Source of the DNA: DATESN01 sp035270785
Lineage (GTDB): Bacteria > Bacillota > Clostridia > Lachnospirales > Lachnospiraceae
Assembly: GCA_035270785.1 (NCBI GenBank)
Contig: DATESN010000101.1
Location: 16,030-80,029, forward strand
Length of the DNA: 64,000 bases
Direction of reading: 5' to 3'
In this document: positions 18,139 to 27,397 of the stretch, one piece after another
Layout: every line of letters begins with the position of its first letter
Numbering within the stretch: position 1 is the stretch's first letter
The notes under the pieces: model-generated
Told to the model about the DNA's origin: nothing
Seen by the model: only the letters and a program-made list of their open reading frames with translations
Database searches by the model: none
Position numbers and translations under genes: made by a program

Positions 18139-20013
18139 TTAAATGGTCCGAAACTTCAATATTTTAGATACAATAGAATCAGCGTCAATTCCCACTTCTT
18201 TTTTAAGTAAATCAACATTTCCATGTTCTACGTATTCATCCGGTATGGTAATTTGCATAACCGTTATTTTCTTTGTTTGAGTTTTGTATATATCATCTAT
18301 ATAATCCCGAACTCTTTCTCCAAAACCACCACTTGCAACGTTTTCTTCCATGGTAACAATAAAATCATGATGAACTAATAACTTTGAAATTCCCTCCTTG
18401 TCAATTGGTTTCACAAATCTTGCATTGACAACAGTGCATGCAAGCCCATGTTCTTTTAATTGTCTTTGAACTTCTAAGGCTATCTTTACCATACTTCCAA
18501 CTGCTAGTAAAGCAATGTTCTCTTCTAAATATAACATTTCACTTTTTTGATATTCGATTTTCGCCCTGAACTCTTGTAATCCGTCATAGGCTTCGCCTCT
18601 TGGATAACGAATTGCAATTGGTCCATTAAAATCTACTGCAAACTTTATCATGTCTGACAATTCCCATTTATTCTTTGGTGCCATAATGTGCATATTGGGA
18701 ATGGATGATAAAAACGATAAATCAAAAATCCCTTGATGCGTTTCACCATCACTGCCAACTAATCCTGCCCTATCAATGGCAAATACCACTGGCAAATTTT
18801 GTATACAAACATCATGTAATATTTGGTCATATGCTCTTTGCAAAAATGATGAATAAATAGCCACAATAGGAATCAATCCTCCCGCTGCTAATCCCGCTGC
18901 AAAGGTTACGGCGTGTCCTTCTGCTATGCCCACATCAAAGAACCTGTCCGGATACATATTATGAAATCGCTTTAGTCCTGTTCCATCTGGCATTGCTGCC
19001 GTAATGGCTACAACCTTTTCATTTCTACTACCCATTTTACACATCACTGTGGAAAAGACATCTGTATAATTTGCTTTTGTTCTCTTTTTTGATGGAATAC
19101 CTGTTGTTATCTCAAAAGGTTCTGCACCATGAAATCTAGCAGGATGTCTCTCTGCTGGACCATAACCTTTTCCTTTATCTGTCAAAATATGAATGAGTAC
19201 CGCATTTTTGCATCTCTTTGCTTCATAAAATACTTTGATCATTGCTCCAATATCATGTCCATCTACAGGTCCTAAATATGTAATCCCCATATCTTCAAAA
19301 AACATTCCCGGTATCACCAATTGTTTAAAGCTACTTTTTGCTCTACGTATACTTTCCACAACAGAATCACCATATTTAGGAACTCCACGAAGTCTATTAT
19401 AGATACCTTCTTTTAAACCCAAGTATTTATCTGCAGTACGAATATTGTTAAGATATTTTGACATGCCACCTACATTTTCTGAGATAGACATATTGTTATC
19501 GTTAAGAACGATTATAAAATTAGTATCCAAACGGGAAGCATTATTTAAAGCTTCATAAGCCATTCCACCAGTTAAGGAACCGTCTCCTATTACAGAAACA
19601 ACCGTATGGTTTTCCCCTTTAATATCCCTGGCTTTCACAAGACCAAGTCCTGCTGAAATGGATGTTGAACTATGTCCTGTGTCAAAACAATCGCATTTAC
19701 TTTCTTTTCTTTTTGGAAAACCACTCATTCCTCCAAACTTCCGGAGATTTTCAAATCCCTCTTTTCTTCCTGTTAATAATTTATGGGTATAAGACTGATG
19801 TCCTACATCCCAAATTATTTTATCTTTAGGAAAATCTAGGAATAAATGAAGTGCCATCGTTAATTCTACTGCACCAAGATTAGAACCCAAATGTCCACCC
19901 GTTACACTGATTTTATCAATTAGAAACTTTCTTATTTCAATAGCTAGTTCATCGTAATCATTTACATCTATATTTTTTATATCATTTTCTTTCTTGATTT
20001 GATCAAGAAGCAT
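18139..20013 (-). CDS. dxs: 1-deoxy-D-xylulose-5-phosphate synthase
   Basis: DXS, 624 residues, condenses pyruvate and glyceraldehyde-3-phosphate using thiamine diphosphate, the first step of the MEP isoprenoid pathway. ThDP-binding 'GDGSLTGGMAYEALNN', 'GHQSYTHKLLTG' and the transketolase-like C-terminal half ('FDVGIAEGHAVTFAAG') are visible. GGAGG lies nine bases before the ATG. It is coupled with ispA; dxr, ispG and uppS of the same route are at 50-56 kb. Confidence 0.97.
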   Translation of the reverse strand: MLLDQIKKENDIKNIDVNDYDELAIEIRKFLIDKISVTGGHLGSNLGAVELTMALHLFLDFPKDKIIWDVGHQSYTHKLLTGRKEGFENLRKFGGMSGFPKRKESKCDCFDTGHSSTSISAGLGLVKARDIKGENHTVVSVIGDGSLTGGMAYEALNNASRLDTNFIIVLNDNNMSISENVGGMSKYLNNIRTADKYLGLKEGIYNRLRGVPKYGDSVVESIRRAKSSFKQLVIPGMFFEDMGITYLGPVDGHDIGAMIKVFYEAKRCKNAVLIHILTDKGKGYGPAERHPARFHGAEPFEITTGIPSKKRTKANYTDVFSTVMCKMGSRNEKVVAITAAMPDGTGLKRFHNMYPDRFFDVGIAEGHAVTFAAGLAAGGLIPIVAIYSSFLQRAYDQILHDVCIQNLPVVFAIDRAGLVGSDGETHQGIFDLSFLSSIPNMHIMAPKNKWELSDMIKFAVDFNGPIAIRYPRGEAYDGLQEFRAKIEYQKSEMLYLEENIALLAVGSMVKIALEVQRQLKEHGLACTVVNARFVKPIDKEGISKLLVHHDFIVTMEENVASGGFGERVRDYIDDIYKTQTKKITVMQITIPDEYVEHGNVDLLKKEVGIDADSIVSKILKFRTI

Positions 20014-20044
20014 TATGCTATTCCTCCACGCTTAAATCATCACA

Positions 20045-20938
20045 TTATTTTTCCCTTTGAACAAGATCTAGAATTAAAGCGTTTAAAAAATCGCCTTTAC
20101 CCTCTAAACAATGAAATAATTCTAAAGCTTCCTTAGAAACTTCTTCCACTTTTATTTTCGAATATTCCAGCCCTTTTAAAGCAACATATGTCATTTTATT
20201 ATTCTTTATATCACTTCCTATTGGTTTCCCCAGCACTTCCAGACTACTAGTTACATCCAAAATATCATCTCTAATTTGAAAGGCTATTCCAATATTGTAG
20301 GCTATCTTTTCTATTTTCTTTACCACATCATCCTTGGCACCCGCTAAGAGAGCACCTATCATCATAGCACTTTGAATTAAAGCGGCTGTTTTATTTTCAT
20401 GAATAAACAGAATTTGATCTTCTGTGAGAGTGATATCTCGCTTCTCTGCTTCCACATCAGCGGTTTGTCCACCAATCATTCCATAGATTCCAGCTTTTTG
20501 TGCTAATACCCGCAATGCTTTCCCTATATTTTCATGATTTTCATTTATATCATATGCTTTTAGTGCAGTTTCAAACGCTAAATTCAAAAGCCCATCTCCT
20601 GCTAAAATTGCCATTGCTTCTCCGTAGACAACATGTGTAGTCTTATTTCCTCTTCGGTATTCGTCATTATCCATTGCAGGTAAATCATCATGAACAAGGG
20701 AGTAGGTATGAATCATTTCTAAGGCAACCATAAAGGGTTCTACAATTTTCCCTGTTCCTCCAAGCATTTGAAAAGTTTCAACCATTAATATCGGACGAAG
20801 TCGCTTGCCCCCCACTCTCATACTATAATTCATGGCTTCTATCACTGTTTTTTGATATCCTGATTCCTCAGGTAAATACTCTTCTATTAATAATTCTATA
20901 TTTTTGACCTTTTGCAACAGTTCTTCCTTAAAATTCAT
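20045..20938 (-). CDS. ispA: Farnesyl/geranyl diphosphate synthase
   Basis: A trans-prenyltransferase of 297 residues with the first Asp-rich motif 'DDLPAMDND' and the second 'DDILD'. It joins IPP and DMAPP to make FPP, the substrate of UppS. The start is the ATG at 20938, or 20950 four codons earlier; both overlap the xseB end. Clusters with dxs and xseAB as in most clostridia. The exact product chain length cannot be read reliably from sequence. Confidence 0.93.
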   Translation of the reverse strand: MNFKEELLQKVKNIELLIEEYLPEESGYQKTVIEAMNYSMRVGGKRLRPILMVETFQMLGGTGKIVEPFMVALEMIHTYSLVHDDLPAMDNDEYRRGNKTTHVVYGEAMAILAGDGLLNLAFETALKAYDINENHENIGKALRVLAQKAGIYGMIGGQTADVEAEKRDITLTEDQILFIHENKTAALIQSAMMIGALLAGAKDDVVKKIEKIAYNIGIAFQIRDDILDVTSSLEVLGKPIGSDIKNNKMTYVALKGLEYSKIKVEEVSKEALELFHCLEGKGDFLNALILDLVQREK

Positions 20939-21161
20939 CAAGTTCACCATCTTTATTTAATATCATTACCTTCTTTTCAACTCGATCAATCATTTGATTG
21001 CAGTACTGTAACGTTTCCATTCCCGCTTTATAAGCTTGAAAGGAAGCTTCCAACGTAATATCTTCGCACTCTAATTCTTTCACAGTTTGTTCTAATTTTT
21101 TAAATGCTTCTTCAATAGATAATTCATCCAATACTTCATCTTTTTTACTATTATTAGACAT
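20928..21161 (-). CDS. xseB: Exodeoxyribonuclease VII small subunit
   Basis: A 77-residue coiled-coil protein with the XseB core 'SIEEAFKKLEQTVKELE' and 'TLEASFQAYKAGMETLQYC'. It partners XseA in single-strand exonuclease VII. Four bases separate it from xseA, and it overlaps ispA. Confidence 0.93.
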   Translation of the reverse strand: MSNNSKKDEVLDELSIEEAFKKLEQTVKELECEDITLEASFQAYKAGMETLQYCNQMIDRVEKKVMILNKDGELDEF

Positions 21162-21165
21162 ACCA

Positions 21166-22371
21166 TTATCTCCTTATTTTCACTTTTGATAAGACCTTTG
21201 CCGAAATACTTCCATTTTTCATTTCTACTACTATATTATCGCCAATATTAACTTTATTTATATCAACCAAACTCTTACCCGTCTCATCAGAGACAAAACT
21301 TAAACCTTGGTTTAACTTATCTATTGGTGATAATCCTTTTAACTGTTGAATATAGATGTCTAGCATATGTCTTTTTCGTAAAAGTAATGCTTCCATGGCA
21401 TTTTGTAGTTGATCTTCTATCTTAATAACATACGTTCTTTTTTCTTTAATTTGATTCTCTGGACTTAAATATTGAAGTCGCGTTTGTAAGTTTTCTAACT
21501 TTGTTTTTTTTCTTTGTAAAACTCTATGATAGGATTTATACATATTTTGCTCATATATAGTAAACTTTTCTGTTAGAGTCGCATATTCGAATATGGATAA
21601 TTCTGCTGCGGCGGAAGGAGTGGGTGCTCTTAGATCTGAAACAAAATCGGAAATCGTGATATCCGTTTCATGTCCAACGGCTGAAATAATTGGTGTTTTA
21701 CAGTTAAATATAGCTTGTGCAACAACTTCCTCATTAAATGCCCACAAATCTTCTAAAGACCCACCACCTCGACCGATAATGATGGTATCTACTCCGATTT
21801 GATCTAATGCTCTGATTCCATTTACAATACTTTGTGCTGCTTGATTGCCTTGAACGATTGCTGGGTATAAAATAATTTGTATATAAGGGTTTCTTCTTGC
21901 GGCAATATTTATAATATCCTGTACTGCAGCTCCGGTAGGTGCCGTAACAACTCCAAGCTTTTTTATAAATCTAGGAATAGGTAATTTATAATCTGCTGAA
22001 AACATACCTCTTTCTTCCAGCTCTCTCTTTAGTCGTTCAAACTTTTCGTAAAGTTGTCCTTCGCCTTCTAACGAAATCCCTTTTGCATATATTTGATATT
22101 TTCCATCTCTCTCAAAAACATCCACATTTCCTGATACGACAACTTGCATACCTTCTGTTAGTCGAAAAGAAAGTCCTTGTCGACTAGAAGCAAACATAAC
22201 ACAACTCAATGTCCCTTTTGCATCTTTTAGTGTGAAATAAATATGTCCTGAAGAATGATATTTACAATTACTTACCTCACCCTTAACTGATAAGGAATGG
22301 AGCATAAAATCTTGTGCAAACATGTTGCGTATATAGGAGTTTATCTGTGCTACGGTATAAACATTTTTCAT
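21166..22371 (-). CDS. xseA: Exodeoxyribonuclease VII large subunit
   Basis: About 401 residues: an N-terminal OB-fold ('VKGEVSNCKYHSSGHIYFTL') and the catalytic domain with 'GRGGGSLEDLWAFNEE' and 'SAVGHETDITISDFV'. With XseB it degrades single-stranded DNA. ATG 22371 with an AGAG site is preferred over the in-frame TTG at 22377. It is followed directly by xseB. Confidence 0.95.
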   Translation of the reverse strand: MKNVYTVAQINSYIRNMFAQDFMLHSLSVKGEVSNCKYHSSGHIYFTLKDAKGTLSCVMFASSRQGLSFRLTEGMQVVVSGNVDVFERDGKYQIYAKGISLEGEGQLYEKFERLKRELEERGMFSADYKLPIPRFIKKLGVVTAPTGAAVQDIINIAARRNPYIQIILYPAIVQGNQAAQSIVNGIRALDQIGVDTIIIGRGGGSLEDLWAFNEEVVAQAIFNCKTPIISAVGHETDITISDFVSDLRAPTPSAAAELSIFEYATLTEKFTIYEQNMYKSYHRVLQRKKTKLENLQTRLQYLSPENQIKEKRTYVIKIEDQLQNAMEALLLRKRHMLDIYIQQLKGLSPIDKLNQGLSFVSDETGKSLVDINKVNIGDNIVVEMKNGSISAKVLSKVKIRR

Positions 22372-22410
22372 ATTCAATCTCTACTTTGCTTTCACGAATC
22401 ATACACAAAA

Positions 22411-22815
22411 CTATTTTTTTGCAAATTTGGCTAGTACACCATTTACAAAGCTTGCAGATTCATCTTGTCCAAATTCTTTTGCAAGTTCCACTGCTTCATT
22501 AATAGCAACTCCCGTGGGTATATCATCATCAAAATTTATTTCAAAAATTGCTAATCGAATTATCGTTAAATCTACCTTTCCCATTCTTGTAGATTTCCAA
22601 CCTTCTGCTTTATCATCAATCAATTTATCAATTTCATCAATATTTACTAAAATTTTTTCTAATTTATCAATAATATATGTTTCATCTTTTTCATTCGAAC
22701 TATTTTCACCATCTTCAAAAAATAATGATAGTTGTTCTGGCATCTCGTCCTTTTTATTAAATTCTAAACGAAATAATAATTTGAATATCTTTTCTCTAGT
22801 TGCTCTTCTACTCAT
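22411..22815 (-). CDS. nusB: Transcription antitermination factor NusB
   Basis: A 134-residue all-helical NusB ('SRRATREKIFKLLFRLEF', 'VAINEAVELAKEFGQDESASFVNGVL'). It binds boxA RNA with S10 for rRNA antitermination. It lies between asp23 and xseA in the conserved cluster. A GAGG site precedes the ATG. Confidence 0.94.
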   Translation of the reverse strand: MSRRATREKIFKLLFRLEFNKKDEMPEQLSLFFEDGENSSNEKDETYIIDKLEKILVNIDEIDKLIDDKAEGWKSTRMGKVDLTIIRLAIFEINFDDDIPTGVAINEAVELAKEFGQDESASFVNGVLAKFAKK

Positions 22816-22843
22816 TTAAGTCTTTCCTCTAAATATACTTGAA

Positions 22844-22869
22844 GTGCCTTCTGTCAACGCAAAAGGCAC
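22844..22869 (-). terminator. Hairpin between asp23 and nusB
   Basis: A 7-bp GC-rich stem (GTGCCTT/AAGGCAC) with a 12-base loop. The minus-strand sequence after it is only moderately T-rich (TTCAAGTATATTT), so it may be a weak terminator or a processing site. Confidence 0.3.
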
Positions 22870-22894
22870 CCACCTATTTTTTATCTATTTTATT

Positions 22895-23281
22895 TTACTT
22901 ACTTTTCCCCATATTAACTCCTGCAATACGGATATTTACATCCATCACTTCAAGACCTGTCATATTTTCGATTGAAGCTTTTACTTTTTCTTGCACTTTT
23001 CCACAAGTACTTGGAATATTAAATCCATATTCCATAGTTACAGCCAAATCTATTTTTACCCTTTTTTCAATTACTTCGACTTTTACGCCTTTTGTAAGGT
23101 TTTTCATGCCTACCTTACTCATTAATTCATTGGTAATATTTCCAACAAGTGCAGAAACTCCGTCAACTTCCGTTGCTGCTAAACTTGCTATCATCGCTAC
23201 AACATCATCTGCAATTTGTACTGCACCAATACTTTCTTTTTCCTGCAATACAAAAATACTTCTATCATTATCTTTTTCCAT
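22895..23281 (-). CDS. Asp23/Gls24 family envelope stress response protein (YqhY-like)
   Basis: About 128 residues with the Asp23 signature 'IADDVVAMIASLAATEVDGV' and 'VKVEVIEKRVKIDLAV' and a C-terminal 'VNIRIAGVN'. YqhY-type members are linked to fatty-acid and envelope homeostasis; the molecular role is unsettled. The start is ATG 23281, eight bases after GGAGG; an in-frame ATG five codons earlier overlaps the ribosome site. First gene of the nusB-recN block. Confidence 0.9.
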   Translation of the reverse strand: MEKDNDRSIFVLQEKESIGAVQIADDVVAMIASLAATEVDGVSALVGNITNELMSKVGMKNLTKGVKVEVIEKRVKIDLAVTMEYGFNIPSTCGKVQEKVKASIENMTGLEVMDVNIRIAGVNMGKSK

Positions 23282-23308
23282 ATGGTATTCCTCCATTCTT
23301 TGCCACTA

Positions 23309-23337
23309 ATTATATCAAAATACAATATATTTGCATA
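23309..23337 (-). promoter_or_regulatory. Candidate promoter for the asp23-nusB block
   Basis: Minus-strand TATAAT (23309-23314) lies 17 bases from a weak -35 TATGCA (23332-23337). It is in the gap between the lipoprotein gene and asp23, about 20 bases from the ribosome site. Confidence 0.45.
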
Positions 23338-23350
23338 GCCTTTATTCATT

Positions 23351-24658
23351 TTATAACCAAAAACTAAAACTTAATTGTTCCAGGCTACTTGTATAAGAAA
23401 CCGAATTCGAATTCTGCAAGTAACTAAAAATTTTCGTATCCGTAATTAATAACTTTTCTAACCCACGATATACTTCATCTGATTCACATTTTAACGTTAC
23501 ATAAGGTTGTCCTTTTGCATATGCGTTTGAAAATAATTGCTTTATCTTTTCCTCATCTGCCCATGTGAAATAACACCCTTCTCTCACATAATAATTAGCA
23601 TCCATTAAATTACAATATGGCATCGTAATTAAATTGTCGATCACATGAGTCTTACATAATTGATTTGTTGTTACACAGAGATAATCATAATTTATGGTAG
23701 GTGTTGATCCACTTACATTTGTTCCATTACTGTCTTCTAGTGTATAAAATGCATCTCCCCAAGTTGTGTCTACATAATAATAGGCCTTATCGATATTTAC
23801 TAAGTTCCACGCATGCCCCTCTCCAGAATTAATAACATATCCAGTAACAAGTGTAGTGGTCACGCCCAATCGATTTAATAAATATTGTGTTGCTTTTGCA
23901 TATCCTTGGCAAACTGATTCACCATAGATAAATACAGAGCATATATTTTGATTGTCTGGTGCCTCCAAATTATAATTTGTATGGGCAATTAAATATTCAT
24001 AAATATACTTTACTTTTTCATAAGAACTACTACCGGTGGGGATTCCATTTATGCATGTATTTACATATTGCTCCATTTGAACTTTTCTAGATGCTACTTC
24101 CTCTGTGCTATATAGATATGTTCCAGTAAAAGTAATTCTGTTTAATTCATCGTTAATTGTATGTTTCGTATATGCATAACCCTGAACATGAAAAATTTCC
24201 GGATGATCTGCCAACACGCATTGAAACACAAAATCGATCTGATTGGTATCTTTACTTGAAACAACAATATCCTTAGCATTATTTACTAATATCATATATA
24301 TTTCAGCATATAAAACTCTATCATCCTTACTTAATGAATCAAAATAATAATTCCCGATTTGACTGGAAATAAAAGTACGGATAGTAGCATCTGACATTCC
24401 TATTTCTTCTCTTGCTCTAGTCTCTTCCGTTGTTGCCGCGCTAGTCGTTGTGACTGATTCATCAATCACCTTTTCAAGAACAGGAATTTCCTCTTTGGCA
24501 TATTCTCTATCAACTGGTGCTTTCACTAATAAATTACTGCTAACAGTACTGGGTTTGTCTTCCGTAATATCAGTAAAAATCTCTTGTCTTTCCTTGCCAT
24601 ATTGACAGCCTACTAAACAAAGAACCAATAAGCAAATACCTGCAAATCTTTTTTTCAT
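23351..24658 (-). CDS. Transglutaminase-like lipoprotein
   Basis: A putative lipoprotein of 435 residues: signal 'KRFAGICLLVLCLVGCQ' with a clean lipobox (L-V-G-C), then a Ser/Thr-rich linker. The transglutaminase-like cysteine protease domain shows Cys in 'GESVCQGYAKA', His in 'GEGHAWNLV' and Asp in 'YYVDTTWGD'. Such proteins act outside the membrane, perhaps on cell-wall peptides; the substrate is unknown. Its first codons overlap the region of the prfC stop, so it is coupled to prfC. The catalytic triad appears intact. Confidence 0.85.
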   Translation of the reverse strand: MKKRFAGICLLVLCLVGCQYGKERQEIFTDITEDKPSTVSSNLLVKAPVDREYAKEEIPVLEKVIDESVTTTSAATTEETRAREEIGMSDATIRTFISSQIGNYYFDSLSKDDRVLYAEIYMILVNNAKDIVVSSKDTNQIDFVFQCVLADHPEIFHVQGYAYTKHTINDELNRITFTGTYLYSTEEVASRKVQMEQYVNTCINGIPTGSSSYEKVKYIYEYLIAHTNYNLEAPDNQNICSVFIYGESVCQGYAKATQYLLNRLGVTTTLVTGYVINSGEGHAWNLVNIDKAYYYVDTTWGDAFYTLEDSNGTNVSGSTPTINYDYLCVTTNQLCKTHVIDNLITMPYCNLMDANYYVREGCYFTWADEEKIKQLFSNAYAKGQPYVTLKCESDEVYRGLEKLLITDTKIFSYLQNSNSVSYTSSLEQLSFSFWL

Positions 24659-24659
24659 T

Positions 24660-26252
24660 TTATACCCGTCCAAATTCCGAAAGAACTAAGCCCTTATTAC
24701 GATCCAATGTCATACCGATACTCCAAGAATTAGTGAATAAGAGTAGGGGGTTATCTTTCAAATCTTTTATTTTTTTCATATCCGAGGTACCAGTCAATTT
24801 ATTTAAATCAATTCCTTTATTTTCGATCCATCGAATATACTCGTAGGGAAGATGATCCAATTTAATTTCCACATTGTATTCATGTTCTAATCGATATTTT
24901 AAAACGTCAAATTGTAGCACACCTACAACACCAACAATGATTTCTTCCATTCCTGTATTAAATTCTTGAAATATTTGAATTGCACCTTCTTGGGCTATTT
25001 GAGTAACCCCTTTTAAAAATTGCTTTCTTTTCATGGTATCTATTTGTCTTACCCTGGCAAAGTGTTCTGGCGCAAAAGTAGGAATTCCCTCATATTGAAT
25101 TTTTTCTTTTGGCATACACAAGGTATCTCCAATAGAAAAAATTCCAGGATCAAATACCCCGATAATATCTCCTGCATACGCTTCACTTAAAATCTTTCTT
25201 TCACTTGCCATAATTTGTTGTGGTTGTAACAGTTTCATTACTTTATTTCCTTGAACATGTTTTACTTCCAACCCCGAATCAAATTTTCCAGAGCAGATAC
25301 GCATAAATGCAATCCTATCCCGGTGAGCTTTGTTCATATTTGCCTGAATTTTAAAAACATAGGCAGAAAAGTTGTTTTCTACTGGATCAATTATTTCATT
25401 TCCGGATTTTCTTGGCAATGGTTTTGTGGCCATTCTTAAAAATTGTTGTAAAAAAACTTCTACGCCAAAATTAGTAAGGGCTGAACCAAAGAATACTGGT
25501 GTCAACTCTCCTCGTCTTACCTCTTGCAAATCAAACTTTGCACTAGCATTATCTAGTAAATCTATTTCTTCCTCAAGCTGATGTAGAAAGTCTTGTCCCA
25601 CATATTTTAATAATTGTTCCCTGTCTGCAATAGGAATTATTTTTGTTTCTCCTTCTTTAGTGCCCTTTTCTGTTTCTCCATATGAAACAACATATTTATT
25701 CTCTCTATCGTAGATCCCTTTAAAATTTTTGCCTGAACCAATAGGCCAATTCACTGGACAAGTGGAAATACCCAGCTCATTTTCAATCTCATCAAGAAGT
25801 TGAAACGTATCAAGGGAATCCCGATCCAATTTATTAATAAAAGTGAAAATCGGAATCTTACGCATAACGCAGACTTTAAACAATTTCTTTGTTTGAGCCT
25901 CCACACCTTTTGAAGCATCAATTACCATTACTGCAGAATCTGCAGCCATTAATGTACGATAAGTATCTTCCGAGAAATCTTGATGTCCCGGTGTATCTAA
26001 AATATTAATACAACATCCAGCATAATTAAATTGCAAAACCGATGAAGTAACCGAAATACCTCTTTCCTTCTCTATTTCCATCCAATCAGAAACAGCATGC
26101 TTACTCGTTGCCTTTCCTTTTACACTCCCTGCCAAATTAATAGCGCCTCCATATAAAAGAAATTTTTCCGTCAATGTTGTTTTACCTGCATCTGGATGGG
26201 AAATTATAGCAAAAGTTCTTCTTTTATTTATTTCATTTGCATAGTTACTCAA
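24660..26252 (-). CDS. prfC: Peptide chain release factor 3
   Basis: RF3, 530 residues, is a GTPase that recycles RF1/RF2. G1 'HPDAGKTTLTE', G3 'DTPGHQDFSEDTYR' and G4 'NKLDRD' are visible, plus the RF3-specific C-terminal domain. The start codon is TTG at 26252, supported by GGAGG ten bases upstream; the reading frame has no earlier ATG with a site. The upstream 345 bases are gene-free and contain a possible structured leader. Confidence 0.94.
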   Translation of the reverse strand: MSNYANEINKRRTFAIISHPDAGKTTLTEKFLLYGGAINLAGSVKGKATSKHAVSDWMEIEKERGISVTSSVLQFNYAGCCINILDTPGHQDFSEDTYRTLMAADSAVMVIDASKGVEAQTKKLFKVCVMRKIPIFTFINKLDRDSLDTFQLLDEIENELGISTCPVNWPIGSGKNFKGIYDRENKYVVSYGETEKGTKEGETKIIPIADREQLLKYVGQDFLHQLEEEIDLLDNASAKFDLQEVRRGELTPVFFGSALTNFGVEVFLQQFLRMATKPLPRKSGNEIIDPVENNFSAYVFKIQANMNKAHRDRIAFMRICSGKFDSGLEVKHVQGNKVMKLLQPQQIMASERKILSEAYAGDIIGVFDPGIFSIGDTLCMPKEKIQYEGIPTFAPEHFARVRQIDTMKRKQFLKGVTQIAQEGAIQIFQEFNTGMEEIIVGVVGVLQFDVLKYRLEHEYNVEIKLDHLPYEYIRWIENKGIDLNKLTGTSDMKKIKDLKDNPLLLFTNSWSIGMTLDRNKGLVLSEFGRV

Positions 26253-26597
26253 ATTTTCATATCCTCCGTATCGTTCTATAGCATAGTTTTCCCATTTATG
26301 TGGTAATGAAACTCCCTATTTCATGTAATATCCAAACTATAAATCATCGCTTTCTTATAATTTGACATGAAAAAAGAAGAACTGGTTGATGCTGATGCCA
26401 AAGTATTTTAACTTTTCTCACCCTATTTTCAGCATCATCCATTTCTCACACAATCTAAAACAATTGAAAACGATCCTTTCATTCTCTTATCCTCGCTTCT
26501 TTTGTCTGATTCCACAATTATTATAAGTTTATCATATTTTTAATATTATGGCATTATATTCTTTGAAAACCATTTAAAATATGTAATCTATTGTAAT
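26253..26597 (-). other. Gene-free interval between spoIIIAH and prfC
   Basis: I find no coding region here. It holds the ribosome site of prfC, an inverted repeat ATAGTTT/AAACTAT (26283-26289 and 26334-26340) enclosing ATGAAA/TTTCAT that could fold in the prfC leader, and a probable spoIIIA operon terminator at 26371-26440. The rest is AT-rich and featureless to me. Confidence 0.6.
26371..26440 (-). terminator. Probable terminator of the spoIIIA operon
   Basis: A 12-bp inverted repeat with one mismatch (26384-26395 and 26429-26440) has a 33-base loop. On the minus strand it is followed by AGTTCTTCTTTTTT. The long loop lowers confidence. Confidence 0.5.
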
Positions 26598-27377
26598 CTA
26601 TTTGTTTTTTGATACTGGTGTAATAATGATATTTTCACCACTTATTTCTGTTTTTCTTTTTACGATATCTTCAATTTGTGCTCTATGTGCATCGGATAAT
26701 GTAGTTGCATTAATCATTACATCAACCATACCATTGCTTATACTAACAACAACATCTCCAAATCCTTTTGCTTCTAATAATATTTCTGCTGAAGTTTCCT
26801 TTTCAGCAATATCCGTTAATTCTATCATTTTATCTATTGCAACTTGTTTTTGAGTGTCCATAATATTCAGATTATCGATTATTTGCATTAGTGTTTCTTT
26901 ATTTTTCGCTCTAGTTTGTTCCTTCAAAAGTTTCGCTCCAGAAAAAGTATTTACTCCAGTTGCTGCTGTAAAGATTGCTTCACCCGGAATCTCATCAACT
27001 GTAAAACCCTCTTGTTTGTCTGCTGTGTTTATTGCTACTTCCGCCATATCTTCATCTAAATAATTTGCAGCTATTGCGTCTACTTCAGAATCAAGACTGT
27101 TAATATCGGTAATTGAGTTAGCCTGTTCCATATCTTCATCAGAAATATCAAGTACACTCGAACTTTCCAAACCATCATTATCTAATTGAGATTGGCCCAT
27201 CAACAATTCATCTGTATCTTCATATTCTCCCGTTAAAGCTATACCATCATCACTATTGACCGGAAGAAACTCTTCGTCATCAAGTTTACGTCCAGCGAAA
27301 CTTAAGTACCCTGCAATAACAAGCATTAATGCTAAAGCTGTAATCATAATTTGATTTCTTTTCAGTATTTTCTTCAC
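26598..27377 (-). CDS. spoIIIAH: Stage III sporulation protein AH
   Basis: SpoIIIAH, 259 residues: a short basic N-terminus, a membrane helix (about residues 10-27), a long acidic linker, and a C-terminal ring-building YscJ/FliF-like domain ('LLEAKGFGDVVVSISNGMVDV'). In the mother-cell membrane it binds forespore SpoIIQ and forms the A-Q channel. The acidic linker is longer than in Bacillus. Last gene of the operon, followed by a probable terminator. Confidence 0.93.
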   Translation of the reverse strand: MKKILKRNQIMITALALMLVIAGYLSFAGRKLDDEEFLPVNSDDGIALTGEYEDTDELLMGQSQLDNDGLESSSVLDISDEDMEQANSITDINSLDSEVDAIAANYLDEDMAEVAINTADKQEGFTVDEIPGEAIFTAATGVNTFSGAKLLKEQTRAKNKETLMQIIDNLNIMDTQKQVAIDKMIELTDIAEKETSAEILLEAKGFGDVVVSISNGMVDVMINATTLSDAHRAQIEDIVKRKTEISGENIIITPVSKNK

Positions 27378-27397
27378 TATAATTCCCCTTTTCTTAT

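Noticed and set aside
22830..22857. TTGACA with a TATTTA box as a nusB promoter
   Set aside because: The start point would fall within or after the nusB ribosome site, and the spacing is only 16 bases.
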